The translations under genes were made by a program, and so were the position numbers. The notes beneath the pieces are model-generated. The model made no database searches. It had not been told where the DNA came from and worked only from the letters and a program-made list of their open reading frames with translations. 64,000 nucleotides of DNA from Schlesneria sp. DSM 10557. GTDB lineage: Bacteria > Planctomycetota > Planctomycetia > Planctomycetales > Planctomycetaceae. The stretch covers positions 5,789,001 through 5,853,000 of the forward strand of contig NZ_CP124747.1 in the NCBI RefSeq assembly GCF_041860085.1, in the 5' to 3' direction. This document shows positions 7,163 to 14,780 of the stretch, piece after piece (the stretch's first letter is position 1; every line of letters begins with the position of its first letter).

Positions 7163-7351
7163 CTACTCATCACGGGGGATCAGCTCACGTTGCACAGACT
7201 TGAATCGATACCCGCAGGTCCGGCATCTGTGCCACCGAATAGGCCGTCTGGTTGATGTGACGGGACAGTCCGCCCCTCGGCATCGCTTTCGCGGACACTG
7301 AATGACGTCGTACACGATCGGTCTCGGGTCGACTCGTGGGTCTCGTGGCAT
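7163..7351 (-). CDS. Zinc-ribbon protein
   Basis: 62 residues from ATG 7351, with GGAG six bases upstream. The core CPRKRCRGADCPVTSTRR followed by HRCRTCGYRFKSVQ has two cysteine pairs and the typical C-x2-C-G-x2-F knuckle of phage zinc ribbons. The gene overlaps the 3' part of the 7180-7587 frame by about 170 bases in another frame. The ribbon pattern makes this the stronger of the two in the overlap. The likely role is nucleic-acid binding or transcription control. Confidence 0.7.
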   Translation of the reverse strand: MPRDPRVDPRPIVYDVIQCPRKRCRGADCPVTSTRRPIRWHRCRTCGYRFKSVQRELIPRDE

Positions 7352-7587
7352 TCTGGCTCCAGGTCGTGAGCACCTCGCATACGTCGGGTGATCCGCTCGC
7401 CGTGCGACCACTCGCGCCTGATCCGCGCACACTCCGCTTCGATCTCTGCTGGTGTCGGCAAGTAGATCGGCTTCCGGCGCCGTGTCAGTGGTTCCGGGTT
7501 GGTGATCACCGCGTCAACTTCCGCTGTGGCCCCGCAGGCCGTACTGGTCCCAGTGGCATTTCCCGCGTCGTCTGCCGAGCTCCACAT
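7180..7587 (-). CDS. Small phage-type protein, long overlap with neighbours
   Basis: 135 residues from ATG 7587 (GGGAG eight bases upstream). The segment RRRKPIYLPTPAEIEAECA followed by RIRREWSHGERITRRM resembles a short helical protein common in planctomycete elements, which normally ends soon after this arginine-rich stretch. Here the frame continues for some 60 more residues, reading through the zinc-ribbon gene out of frame and with low-quality composition. Either the natural stop has been lost or the extra tail is real. The start also overlaps the 3' end of the upstream zinc-ribbon gene. Confidence 0.55.
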   Translation of the reverse strand: MWSSADDAGNATGTSTACGATAEVDAVITNPEPLTRRRKPIYLPTPAEIEAECARIRREWSHGERITRRMRGAHDLEPECHETHESTRDRSCTTSFSVRESDAEGRTVPSHQPDGLFGGTDAGPAGIDSSLCNVS

Positions 7588-7727
7588 TTCAAACACTCCC
7601 TATGTCTCATGGTCCGCGTGCCCCCGTCATCGTGAACAGTGTTGATCACATGCGAGAATCCGCCGCATTGCTTCCCGCGAACGATGGCAACGCACCGCAG
7701 GCCCCTTGTTCGTGATCGCCTCGGCAT
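7506..7727 (-). CDS. Ogr/Delta-like zinc-finger protein
   Basis: 73 residues from ATG 7727. The motif RCVAIVRGKQCGG, then a spacer with TRTMRHRECLKCGARQTTRE, keeps the order and spacing of Ogr/Delta-type phage late activators (Cys pair, arginine-rich turn, C-x2-C-G, then T-x-E). It is the first gene after the terminator at 7801-7839 and a perfect inverted repeat at 7782-7803. This position suits a late transcription activator, or, in a satellite, a protein responding to a helper. The activator role is inferred. Confidence 0.6.
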   Translation of the reverse strand: MPRRSRTRGLRCVAIVRGKQCGGFSHVINTVHDDGGTRTMRHRECLKCGARQTTREMPLGPVRPAGPQRKLTR

Positions 7728-7781
7728 GGTCGTCTCACTCCCTCGAAAAATGTCGTGATCCGCTCCAGCCGACCGACGGAA

Positions 7782-7803
7782 TTTGTCACCAAAAGGTGAC
7801 AAA
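7782..7803. promoter_or_regulatory. Perfect inverted repeat TTTGTCACC-AAAA-GGTGACAAA
   Basis: Nine-base arms around AAAA, located between the terminator of the large replication operon and the first gene of the next group (start 7727). It is the strongest of three related sites in the element and probably an operator. Confidence 0.55.
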
Positions 7804-7839
7804 AAGCGGGGTCAGCCAAGACTCAGAAACTGACCCCGC
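7801..7839 (-). terminator. Rho-independent terminator of the replication operon
   Basis: GCGGGGTCAG (7806-7815) pairs perfectly with CTGACCCCGC (7830-7839). On the minus strand a TTTTT run follows. It lies about 20 bases past the stop of the gene ending at 7861. Confidence 0.85.
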
Positions 7840-7860
7840 CCCCGGCCTACTTCAGCCAGA

Positions 7861-8298
7861 TCAATTGACTGATGGAATCGGTGTGGTCGTCGGTGGCGTA
7901 GAAGTCCCGAGATAATACAGCCGTCGAGACGCCCACATGACAAGCCCATCACACATTTCGGAGAATGTTTCGGCCACCTCGGGATAGTCGACTTTGAAAC
8001 TACTGGTCCAGCCGTAAACCATCCCCAACGCCTCGGCAAGACTGGCATCATCCCAGCTTAGAAAACAGATCGGTGTTGGTTGGGATGGGATATCGGGAGT
8101 GCCCGCGATCACCATATCCGCCCGGTGCTGTAACTCTCTGTCGATGGCATCATGAAGCCACTTTCCCAGCCGTGGACACGCACTCGGCGTGACCAACTCT
8201 GCCAGGTGTTTCATTTGTTGGAGACTATCGAGACTCCACTTACTGAAGTCGACTTTGTCGGACCATGTAAAACTTCCGTCGTCTGCTACTTCAAGCAT
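7861..8298 (-). CDS. Hypothetical protein, last gene of the replication operon
   Basis: 145 residues starting MLEVADDGSFTWSDKVDF. The start overlaps the preceding stop by eight bases. It is mixed alpha/beta and acidic, with a tryptophan-bearing segment GMVYGWTSSFKVDYPEV and a threonine/proline-rich end. No family is recognised. It is immediately followed by the operon terminator. Confidence 0.7.
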   Translation of the reverse strand: MLEVADDGSFTWSDKVDFSKWSLDSLQQMKHLAELVTPSACPRLGKWLHDAIDRELQHRADMVIAGTPDIPSQPTPICFLSWDDASLAEALGMVYGWTSSFKVDYPEVAETFSEMCDGLVMWASRRLYYLGTSTPPTTTPIPSVN

Positions 8299-8755
8299 TT
8301 TTCCGTTCCTTCGTGTTCAATTCTGGACCCCATTTGCCGATAGGACACGCACTACCAGCATGGGCAAGTTTGTTCATCAGTCTGTTCGCTTCGACACACG
8401 CACAGCCGCATAACTGGCAATGGGATTCACGCAAGTGTTCGCACGACTGACAGATCGTCAGCCGTCTCTTGATCAGTGCTTCACCACTACGTGGGAACCC
8501 GTGAAATGCGTTCCACGCCATCGCCCGCCCGAAGTTCCAAGTCTTGATCAGCAGGCTGGGAGCTTTCGCCATCGCCGCGTCCAGATCCGCAGTTGCTGCT
8601 GAAACCATCGCACCTGTGGAACTTGCTCCGGAATCCGGGAGCATCTTAGAAATCACGAACTCTGTGTAGCGCGAGTAATAACTATCAAATGTTTCTCCTT
8701 CGCGCTGAACGATCGTTCTCTTTGCTAACTGCCTTGTTTCTTCGCTGATTTTCAT
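8291..8755 (-). CDS. Hypothetical protein with C-terminal cysteine-rich zinc module
   Basis: 154 residues. The C-terminal 55 residues hold RLTICQSCEHLRESHCQLCG, then C-x-C and a final ACPIGKWGPE, seven cysteines in a pattern I associate with phage proteins carrying a compact zinc-binding end domain (a C-x2-C ... C-x2-C-G-C ... CP-x-GKW arrangement). The N-terminal half is helical, with alanine-rich segments. It sits between a possible structural-type gene and the last gene of the operon. The function is unknown. A structural or DNA-packaging accessory is possible. Confidence 0.7.
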   Translation of the reverse strand: MKISEETRQLAKRTIVQREGETFDSYYSRYTEFVISKMLPDSGASSTGAMVSAATADLDAAMAKAPSLLIKTWNFGRAMAWNAFHGFPRSGEALIKRRLTICQSCEHLRESHCQLCGCACVEANRLMNKLAHAGSACPIGKWGPELNTKERKNA

Positions 8756-8759
8756 GAGA

Positions 8760-9155
8760 TCACCATGTGAGTGTAATAGTTCGCGTGTCGCACGTTAGCG
8801 TGACTCCATTAACAGCATCTGCGACCACATTTAGACAGTGAATATCACTATCGTCTGTCCACGAAAATCGCACGCGGCCAGCAAGACCAGCACAAGCATC
8901 AACTGTGACCTGCCATCCAACCCCGGCAGTGAACCCGGTTCTCCTCCAAATAATAGGAGCTATTATTGAGACTTTCGGGAGTGTGAAGCTAGTTATGCTA
9001 CCAAGGTATGGCGCCCCACTAAATGCGACGTACACTGTTGAAACTGGCGTGAAGTCTGCGCAGTTGTAGACATGGCGACTTGATGACGAGCTGTTACTCG
9101 GACAGCACGCTGGGCAGTTGATAGTGGTCACAATTACGTCGCCCGGATTCGGCAT
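8760..9155 (-). CDS. Hypothetical serine/cysteine-rich beta protein
   Basis: 131 residues from ATG 9155, with GGAGGAG upstream. The N-terminus contains NCPACCPSNSSSSSRH, followed by a valine/threonine-rich beta-strand pattern to the end (GVTLTCDTRTITLTW). Such composition is seen in phage decoration or fibre proteins, but I cannot assign it. Its start lies inside the open frame that follows the TGA of the upstream coiled-coil gene. Confidence 0.65.
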   Translation of the reverse strand: MPNPGDVIVTTINCPACCPSNSSSSSRHVYNCADFTPVSTVYVAFSGAPYLGSITSFTLPKVSIIAPIIWRRTGFTAGVGWQVTVDACAGLAGRVRFSWTDDSDIHCLNVVADAVNGVTLTCDTRTITLTW

Positions 9156-9351
9156 AGACTCCTCCGTGAAGTGGCGAGCCAGTGCCCGCCGTTGATTGAA
9201 AAACGCATGCTCTCGATACCCGACGTGCCCGCCGTGGAAAGGCCACTGGTGTCACCTCGATGAGCTGAGTGACGGATGCGTCGGAAGCTATGCGACGCTT
9301 GAACGGCAACCGCGTGCCGAGTGGGAACAGGTCAATATCGTTCGGGTCTCA
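9094..9351 (-). other. In-frame open extension after the TGA of the coiled-coil gene
   Basis: After TGA at 9351-9349 the same frame stays open for 84 more codons. It starts DPNDIDLFPLGTRLPFKRR and contains SVTQLIEVTPVAFPRRARRV. The composition looks protein-like, and there is no good internal start (only TTG at 9309). It is either a stop-codon readthrough tail, the product of a nonsense mutation splitting one longer gene, or a small separate gene. The last 20 codons overlap the start of the next gene. Confidence 0.4.
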
Positions 9352-10047
9352 GATCAGTTCAGGGTTGCAGCACCACTCGTCTTCAATGGCTTTCCGCTCG
9401 ACCTTCTGGTCCTCGAACAGCTGATCAAGTTTCAACCGCCGCTGGTCCAATGTCTGGATCTCCGCGTCGAGACGGACAGCCCGTTCTGCAATCGTCGAAT
9501 CATGCCCGCTCGACAGTCGGTTACGGCAGTCGTCGAGAGCATTCTTCGCGTCTTTGAGTAGCCCTGAGACGGTCTCATGATCCCGCAGTCGTGCCTCACA
9601 TCGCCGCTCCAGTTCATCGAGCTTGCTCAACGCCTCGGGATGGCGACAAGACTTGATCAGCTCGGCCCGCGCCGCCTTACCGTTGGCTACCCGCTTCTGT
9701 GCCTCGGAGACAGCACACTGATTGTCATAAATCTGACTGTTGAACTGTTCAATCAGCTGATCCCGCTGCTTCACCAGATCGCCAATATCCTTCCCTCGCT
9801 GGGTGATCTCGGCTTGTGCGCCATCTATCAAGTCCATCTTTCGCCGCAGGTCCCGTCGTCGCTCGATCGACAGTTTGAACTCCTCCAGATCCGCGACAGT
9901 CAAGCCGCTTTGTTCCAGGTCCTCGTAACTCACATCCTCCGCACGGACGTAGGCCCTGATAACCCGCTGTCGCAGCAGTTCTCGCTGTTCCTTTCGTGCT
10001 GCCTCCTCTTGGAGTAGCCTGTCTCGAAGTGTCGGTCCGTCAGTCAT
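9349..10047 (-). CDS. Coiled-coil protein
   Basis: 232 residues from ATG 10047, preceded by AAAGGTGAG. Almost the entire chain is charged helix. Long heptad-like stretches run from about residue 60 to 225 (for example ERRRDLRRKMDLIDGAQAEI and SKLDELERRCEARLRDH). There is no membrane segment or signal. Coiled-coil proteins of this size in phages and satellites serve as scaffolds, tape-measure-like or DNA-organising proteins; which one applies here is not visible. The 3' end is unusual because the frame stays open past the TGA. Confidence 0.75.
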   Translation of the reverse strand: MTDGPTLRDRLLQEEAARKEQRELLRQRVIRAYVRAEDVSYEDLEQSGLTVADLEEFKLSIERRRDLRRKMDLIDGAQAEITQRGKDIGDLVKQRDQLIEQFNSQIYDNQCAVSEAQKRVANGKAARAELIKSCRHPEALSKLDELERRCEARLRDHETVSGLLKDAKNALDDCRNRLSSGHDSTIAERAVRLDAEIQTLDQRRLKLDQLFEDQKVERKAIEDEWCCNPELI

Positions 10048-10051
10048 GTGC

Positions 10052-10936
10052 TCACCTTTCCTCAAGTGAAGCGGCTAAAATGCGAACGTCCGAAGTTGGT
10101 ACGGTCGCTGGTTTGCTGAGAGTTACAGGGTCGTGCCCCGTGTCGCTGGCCCAAACATCGAGCAGTCGCTTTGGCGGTTCCGACTTGGAAATCGCGCTCA
10201 GTGGCAAGTGCTTCATCGTTTGAATTTCGTCGCTGACTGCTTCGAGATACGCCCACGGGTCGCCATAGCCGAAATACGACCATGCCATCAATTGAACTAA
10301 CGGCAGCCGAAGTTTCGTTGCCTCGATCAGTCGGCCAGAAACATGCAACGCCAGCCGAATGAATTGCCAGTCGTGATGAACCCATTTGGGATGATCTGCA
10401 TATTCTGGAAGTTCATCTGGATCGACTTCGGTATCTTCCTTGAACACCTGAAATTTCGTCTCTTGTCGAATGTGGTTGAAACTCGTGCACCAGTGCGGGA
10501 AGCACCCAACGCAGTGCGCCAGCTCGTGCCCCGCGACTTGCAACAGCCGTGAGTACCAGTCTGTATAGTCCTCGTCCGCTGCTGGGGGATCGTCTCGCAA
10601 ACAGAACGCAGGTCCGATGCCCCGCCACTGTGCCCCGATCTGTGGACGCAATGTGTCGGCCAGGTCCTGAGAAGTGATCCCGCAGAGGCTATCGTGCCAT
10701 CGCAGGCCGATCTCAGTCTCCCCAAGGATGTACAACCTACGGCACTTCGACTGCCGCAGTTCGTGCCTGATCATCGGCTTCAGGGTGTCTATCAGCTTCT
10801 GCCGTTCCCGTGCCCACGAGAAACGCCACGGTCGGACGATCTTTGGCGCAGGTCGCTCATACGCCTTGATCCATCGCCGTTCCCCCGTGCTTTCGTCGAG
10901 CCACAAGATTTTTTGGTAGGGGTTGTTTCTGTTCAA
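10052..10936 (-). CDS. Zincin-like protein with HExxH motif
   Basis: 294 residues from a TTG at 10936, with GAGAGG before it. The sequence GHELAHCVGCFPHWC places HELAH at residues 137-141, the metal-binding helix of metalloproteases. No conserved third ligand of a named subfamily can be fixed by eye; several later histidines and acidic residues (YADHPKWVHHDW) could provide it. No signal peptide is seen, so it would act in the cytoplasm. It overlaps no neighbour but is five bases from the coiled-coil gene, so they are probably cotranscribed. It could be a protease acting on element, host or helper proteins. An inactive structural fold is also possible. Confidence 0.65.
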   Translation of the reverse strand: MNRNNPYQKILWLDESTGERRWIKAYERPAPKIVRPWRFSWARERQKLIDTLKPMIRHELRQSKCRRLYILGETEIGLRWHDSLCGITSQDLADTLRPQIGAQWRGIGPAFCLRDDPPAADEDYTDWYSRLLQVAGHELAHCVGCFPHWCTSFNHIRQETKFQVFKEDTEVDPDELPEYADHPKWVHHDWQFIRLALHVSGRLIEATKLRLPLVQLMAWSYFGYGDPWAYLEAVSDEIQTMKHLPLSAISKSEPPKRLLDVWASDTGHDPVTLSKPATVPTSDVRILAASLEER

Positions 10937-11038
10937 AGTAGCCTCTCTCGGTTCCGCTTGGGATGGGGGTGAAATTTTGGGTGGCGCGCGGGATCGTGTG
11001 CAGTAACAAGGTTTGTCGACCTGACAGGAACCTATCCT

Positions 11039-11239
11039 TCATGGCCCCCTCCCTTCATGCCGCAGGATCACCTCACCATCACGCCTGATCTCGATCGATT
11101 GCTTCGACATTGTTCGGTCTGGTCCGATCCTCACCTCATTGTGATTCTCGATCTGTAGCCGTGGTGCAGTCGGCCCGATCGGCACCTGATCGCAGCAGCC
11201 GAGACTCAGCAGTGCCGCCGCCCATCTGTGTGATCTCAT
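11039..11239 (-). CDS. Small hypothetical protein, possible lipoprotein
   Basis: 66 residues from ATG 11239, following GGAAGGG. The N-terminus MRSHRWAAALLSLGCCDQVP has a short basic start, a hydrophobic stretch and a cysteine, like a lysis-type lipoprotein, though the residues before the cysteine are not a perfect lipobox. The rest (EIRRDGEVILRHEG) is beta-like. The start overlaps the previous stop by four bases. Confidence 0.55.
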   Translation of the reverse strand: MRSHRWAAALLSLGCCDQVPIGPTAPRLQIENHNEVRIGPDRTMSKQSIEIRRDGEVILRHEGRGP

Positions 11240-11430
11240 CGCCTGCCCTTCCAATTTCGATTCGGCTTTCCTGATCGCTTCCGGCCTGCTGCCGCCGCGA
11301 TGTCAATCAGGGGTCGTGTCTGCCCGCTCTCGTCGGTCCAGTTGAGCCACCGACACCGCTGGCAGTTCCATCTGCCGGACTGGGGCTTGCTCGATGTCTC
11401 GCCGCAGCCTGTGCATTTTGGTGGGGTCAT
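11236..11430 (-). CDS. Small zinc-ribbon protein
   Basis: 64 residues from ATG 11430 with AAGGGG upstream. CTGC at residues 6-9 and CQRC near 23-26 form a one-zinc ribbon, with W residues around the second knuckle (GRWNCQRCRWLNW). The C-terminal tail is basic. It overlaps both neighbours by four bases. It is presumably nucleic-acid binding, like the other ribbons of the element. Confidence 0.65.
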   Translation of the reverse strand: MTPPKCTGCGETSSKPQSGRWNCQRCRWLNWTDESGQTRPLIDIAAAAGRKRSGKPNRNWKGRR

Positions 11431-11783
11431 GATTTCCCCTTCGGCTTGAATATCCACTCGAACCCGGCGATCGAATTGCCTGGGGAATGTCGATCGAGCA
11501 GGTAATTGCGATACTCCTCCCCAACCGGACCGCGATCTAAGATCGTTCGGTTCTTGGCTTCAGCTTCCGAGAACTTCAGCCGACCGTCTGCGGCCAAGTA
11601 CAGCGTCACTGAGAACTTTGCGGGGTCGTCCTCCCAGTTCGTCGCGAACGACTCAAGCCATTCATCAAAACTGATTCCGGTTCCCAGTTGCTCATGTAAC
11701 CGTCTCGCATCGACGACGGTGATCGTGCTGCCGTCGACTCGGAGTTGTTCTGGTTCAAGTTGGACGTGTGTCTTTTCTGTCAT
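11427..11783 (-). CDS. Hypothetical protein downstream of the helicase
   Basis: 118 residues starting MTEKTHVQLEPEQLRVDG, with AGGAAAG before the ATG. It has the segment VDARRLHEQLGTGISFDEWL, then a beta-rich middle and an aromatic basic end (GFEWIFKPKGKS). No family is recognised. It lies 78 bases after the DnaB-like gene and overlaps the next zinc-ribbon gene. Confidence 0.65.
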   Translation of the reverse strand: MTEKTHVQLEPEQLRVDGSTITVVDARRLHEQLGTGISFDEWLESFATNWEDDPAKFSVTLYLAADGRLKFSEAEAKNRTILDRGPVGEEYRNYLLDRHSPGNSIAGFEWIFKPKGKS

Positions 11784-11860
11784 GCTTCTTTCCTCGATTT
11801 TGTGGGTAATGTGAATTGCCTGTGCATGTTTTGAGATTCAAGATTCGACGGCTTATTGGC

Positions 11861-13207
11861 TCACCAGACCACCTCCTGTTCCTCTGGCCCCAGCAGTCGC
11901 TGGCGCACTGGATCGATAGTCATCTGAATGACCGCCTGACTGATGCCGCGACTTCGATTTTTCGCGTGGTAGATTCGATACTCGGTCGGGTCGGCGTAGT
12001 TTGGATCTACCTTTGCAGGCCATTGGATGAACAAAATCACGTCAGCATCTTGCTCCAACTGGCCCGAGTCCCGCAGGTCGCTGAGTTGTGGGACCGCAGA
12101 CTGACGGCTTTCGATCGACCGGCTGAGTTGTGCGAGCAGTAACACGACAATCTCATGCTTGGTCGCGACCCGCTTCATCCGGGTTGATACGTCGCTGACC
12201 TGCTCGTACTTGCTGGAGCCAGCGCCCTTCAGTAACTGGGCATAGTCCACTGCAACGATCTTTACGCCGTGTCGCCTGACCGCCGAAGCAATCGCACGTT
12301 CTGCGACATCCACCGATCCGCAGGACTCAGCCACCAGTAACGGCGCCCGTCCCGCGAAGTGCTGTTGGGCTTCGTATTTCAACCGCTCCAGGTCCGCTGA
12401 CCAACCATTCACATCGGTCGGCATGATTCTCTGAACGGTCCGCTTTGCCAGGCTGATCGCCGACATCTCTTCGCTGACGATCATAGCCGGGACACCGTGC
12501 ATCGTCGCTTGCTCAACCCATTGCAACGCGGACAACGATTTTCCCTGACCCGGTCGCCCACCAATGATGATCAGCTCGCCAGGTGCCACCCCGCCTATCG
12601 CACGGTCAATTGCAGGAATCCCCACTCGCATTGTTTCCGCTTCGCCGCGTGCCAATCCGTCGACGTACTCGTGAACGACATCAGACATCAACTTTTCACG
12701 TCGACATCCAACTTGCGGCAGGTCCTCAGCCAGTCGGAGCAAGCTCGACCGCACGCCCTCGATACTGGCATGGGACTCCGTTAGTTTCAGCAGATCCTCG
12801 AGCCCACGCTGTAGCCTCCGCAGAGAAGCTTTCGAGTTGATGATCGAGATCCACTCTGCAACGTGCTCGGCCCCGAACGACTCGGCCTGATCCAATAATT
12901 CGAGCAGGTAGTTCACGCCGTCCGGCAACTCGCCCAATTTCCCGGTTTCCGACAGCCGATCGCCGACGGTCAGCACGTCAACTGGTCGCTGTTCGTCTGC
13001 CAACTCAATCATCGCGGCCAGTGTGGCCCGATGAGCATCACCCACCAGTGCCGACAGATCGAACTCGGTGATTGTGTCCCGCAGTTCATCGAACCGGACA
13101 AGCAACGTGCCCACCAGCAGTTTTTCAGCGTAGTCCGCACGAATGAGCCCCCCTTCGAACGGGATCTGCCATTTCTGGGCGCCGCGTCGTGTACGCGCCT
13201 CGCTCAT
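11861..13207 (-). CDS. DnaB-type replicative helicase
   Basis: 448 residues, the normal length of the family. An N-terminal helical domain (residues about 20-130) is followed by the RecA-like motor with Walker A GGRPGQGKS (about 216-224), Walker B VAVDYAQLL (about 318-326) and the helicase signature LSDLRDSGQLEQDADVILFI near residue 390. It unwinds DNA ahead of a replisome. GGAGG precedes the ATG, and the start overlaps the stop of the replication-protein gene (ATGA), so the two are translationally coupled. Having its own helicase and initiator suggests that the element replicates after excision. Confidence 0.95.
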   Translation of the reverse strand: MSEARTRRGAQKWQIPFEGGLIRADYAEKLLVGTLLVRFDELRDTITEFDLSALVGDAHRATLAAMIELADEQRPVDVLTVGDRLSETGKLGELPDGVNYLLELLDQAESFGAEHVAEWISIINSKASLRRLQRGLEDLLKLTESHASIEGVRSSLLRLAEDLPQVGCRREKLMSDVVHEYVDGLARGEAETMRVGIPAIDRAIGGVAPGELIIIGGRPGQGKSLSALQWVEQATMHGVPAMIVSEEMSAISLAKRTVQRIMPTDVNGWSADLERLKYEAQQHFAGRAPLLVAESCGSVDVAERAIASAVRRHGVKIVAVDYAQLLKGAGSSKYEQVSDVSTRMKRVATKHEIVVLLLAQLSRSIESRQSAVPQLSDLRDSGQLEQDADVILFIQWPAKVDPNYADPTEYRIYHAKNRSRGISQAVIQMTIDPVRQRLLGPEEQEVVW

Positions 13208-13965
13208 TGGATGATACCTCCGAGTGAATTGGTTCGGATCTCGGAGATTGGCTGAATACGTGGGGTGGTGACGTGCCCTGTGCGATGTGGTGTCAGTCCG
13301 TCGCCAGCGGAATCCGTGGTCGACCAGTTGCGGACCGCTGCCCTCCAGTCCTTCATCGCGTTTCGACCAACCTTCCAGCCGTTCGACTCGTAGTGATCAA
13401 CGAACTTCTGCGGATTGATCGTCGACGAGATCTCACGGCAGTAGGCCGACACTTCAGTGGCAGTAGGCTTAACGAACCTCACGACCTTCGGTTTCAGTTC
13501 TATTTCCCCATTCCCCTTTGGGTGGCGTGCGTCTTCTTGATGCACACTCTTACTATCCATTCCATTAGACTCCATTCCGTCGCGAGGAGTCGTCGAATGC
13601 TCGACGATAACTCGACGAGTGCTCGACGAATTTTGACCATCAGGACGAGGGTATTTCTTGGTGGGTCGGTCTATCTTTTGGTGCCGATCCCAGCCTGTAA
13701 CATGCCAATACCTCTCGTTTTCAGCCTCAAACTCAATGATCAGGCCGTTCCGCTTTAGTTCGTCGACCATGCCTTGGATCTCTTCATCGGCGATCGCATC
13801 ACCTGGGAAAACCTCCATCTTCAATCGCTTAATGCTCGCGGGATGAACTCCGCCGTCGTCGCAGAAGCACCACAAGCCGACGAACAGCAGTCGAGCACTC
13901 GTCGAGCACTCGACGATTTGTTCCGACGTGAAGAATTCCGGCTTGATCGTGCGAATGCGTGCCAT
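13204..13965 (-). CDS. Phage-type replication protein (DnaD/replisome-organiser-like)
   Basis: 253 residues from ATG 13965, chosen over a longer frame because GGAGG lies just upstream and the protein then begins MARIRTIKPEFFTSEQI, the typical start of this family. That start is followed by LLFVGLWCFCDDGGVHPAS, then a winged-helix-like region with ENERYWHVTGWDRHQKIDRP. The middle is a serine/threonine linker, and the C-terminal part (FVDHYESNGWKVGRNAMKDW) is the domain seen in phage replisome organisers that load DnaB. The next gene is exactly such a helicase. Confidence 0.85.
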   Translation of the reverse strand: MARIRTIKPEFFTSEQIVECSTSARLLFVGLWCFCDDGGVHPASIKRLKMEVFPGDAIADEEIQGMVDELKRNGLIIEFEAENERYWHVTGWDRHQKIDRPTKKYPRPDGQNSSSTRRVIVEHSTTPRDGMESNGMDSKSVHQEDARHPKGNGEIELKPKVVRFVKPTATEVSAYCREISSTINPQKFVDHYESNGWKVGRNAMKDWRAAVRNWSTTDSAGDGLTPHRTGHVTTPRIQPISEIRTNSLGGIIQ

Positions 13966-14234
13966 CAATACACCTCCCGATCGATGCCGTATTGACGCAA
14001 AACTTTCGGCAGGATCGCCCCCAGCAGGACAGGCCCGCAAGCTGGCGAATCGTCTGAGACGCGACAACCGGACGCATCAAGTCCATGTCGCCGCCGCAGT
14101 CTGATGGACGCATCTCGCAGGATCGCCCGCACTCCGGGTGTGAGCCCGATAGCCGAGTCAACGACAACACGAACCGGCGCCGTCGGAATTGTTCGACATG
14201 GGATCTTGCTAACTAGCCGTGTCGCTCGTACCAT
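13965..14234 (-). CDS. Small basic hypothetical protein ahead of the replication gene
   Basis: 89 residues from ATG 14234 (AAGGAA upstream); the stop TGA shares one base with the next ATG. It is basic and arginine-rich (RAILRDASIRLRRRHGLDAS), with a cysteine pair in SGCRVSDDSPACGP. A DNA-binding role is plausible from charge and position. No family is recognised. Confidence 0.6.
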   Translation of the reverse strand: MVRATRLVSKIPCRTIPTAPVRVVVDSAIGLTPGVRAILRDASIRLRRRHGLDASGCRVSDDSPACGPVLLGAILPKVLRQYGIDREVY

Positions 14235-14293
14235 GATGTTTCCTTGGTTTTGCCCGGTGCGGATGGTTGGTCGCCTCGCATCGGGCTTTTTTG

Positions 14294-14482
14294 TTACCGT
14301 GCCTTCAAAAATGCGTCGTGCAGCACCCGCCGCTGCTGTGGTGTCAGCTCCGAGTGCTTCCACCCGTGAGCCATCAGCCAGCCGCTGAAGGTCGATTCAT
14401 CGATCGCCCGCAGGCTGTTATTGCGATCGGTGTTCGGCTTGCTTTTGGGGATGTCGGCCACCCCGTAAATCTTGTTTGTCAT
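14294..14482 (-). CDS. Small hypothetical protein
   Basis: 62 residues starting MTNKIYGVADIPKSKPNTD, preceded by AAGGG seven bases away. The C-terminal half (SGWLMAHGWKHSELTPQQRR) may be a short helical hairpin. It is 21 bases from the AlpA-like gene and probably in the same transcript. No assigned function. Confidence 0.65.
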   Translation of the reverse strand: MTNKIYGVADIPKSKPNTDRNNSLRAIDESTFSGWLMAHGWKHSELTPQQRRVLHDAFLKAR

Positions 14483-14503
14483 CGTGAAACCCTTCGTTGT
14501 GCG

Positions 14504-14707
14504 TCAGCAGCCGTGCCCGGCCGAACATGTTGCTGTTCGCTGTTCCAGCCATTCTTCAATGTCAGACAGGCGATAGCGGACAGCCCGCCCGACCTTGACG
14601 AACTTCAGATTGTTCATTCCACGGCATCGCCAGACGGCTAGGGTCTGAGGCTTCACTGCAAGCAATTCGGCGGCCTCATCTTCATTAAGAAGTGACTTGA
14701 GAGACAT
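14504..14707 (-). CDS. AlpA/excisionase-type HTH protein
   Basis: 67 residues from ATG 14707, with GGAGG nine bases upstream. The sequence LNEDEAAELLAVKPQTLAVW, then the wing KFVKVGRAVRYRLSDIEEWL, is the MerR-like winged HTH of the helix-turn-helix 17 / AlpA / Xis group. Such proteins direct excision with a tyrosine integrase or activate the element's early genes. It is the first gene of the long leftward replication operon, separated from the integrase module by a terminator, which fits a switch between integration and replication. Confidence 0.9.
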   Translation of the reverse strand: MSLKSLLNEDEAAELLAVKPQTLAVWRCRGMNNLKFVKVGRAVRYRLSDIEEWLEQRTATCSAGHGC

Positions 14708-14780
14708 AAGCGTGAACCTCCTGATCTGATGAACTAGGTGCCGCAATCGGAATCAACTTGCGACGGGGGGGATTAAAACG

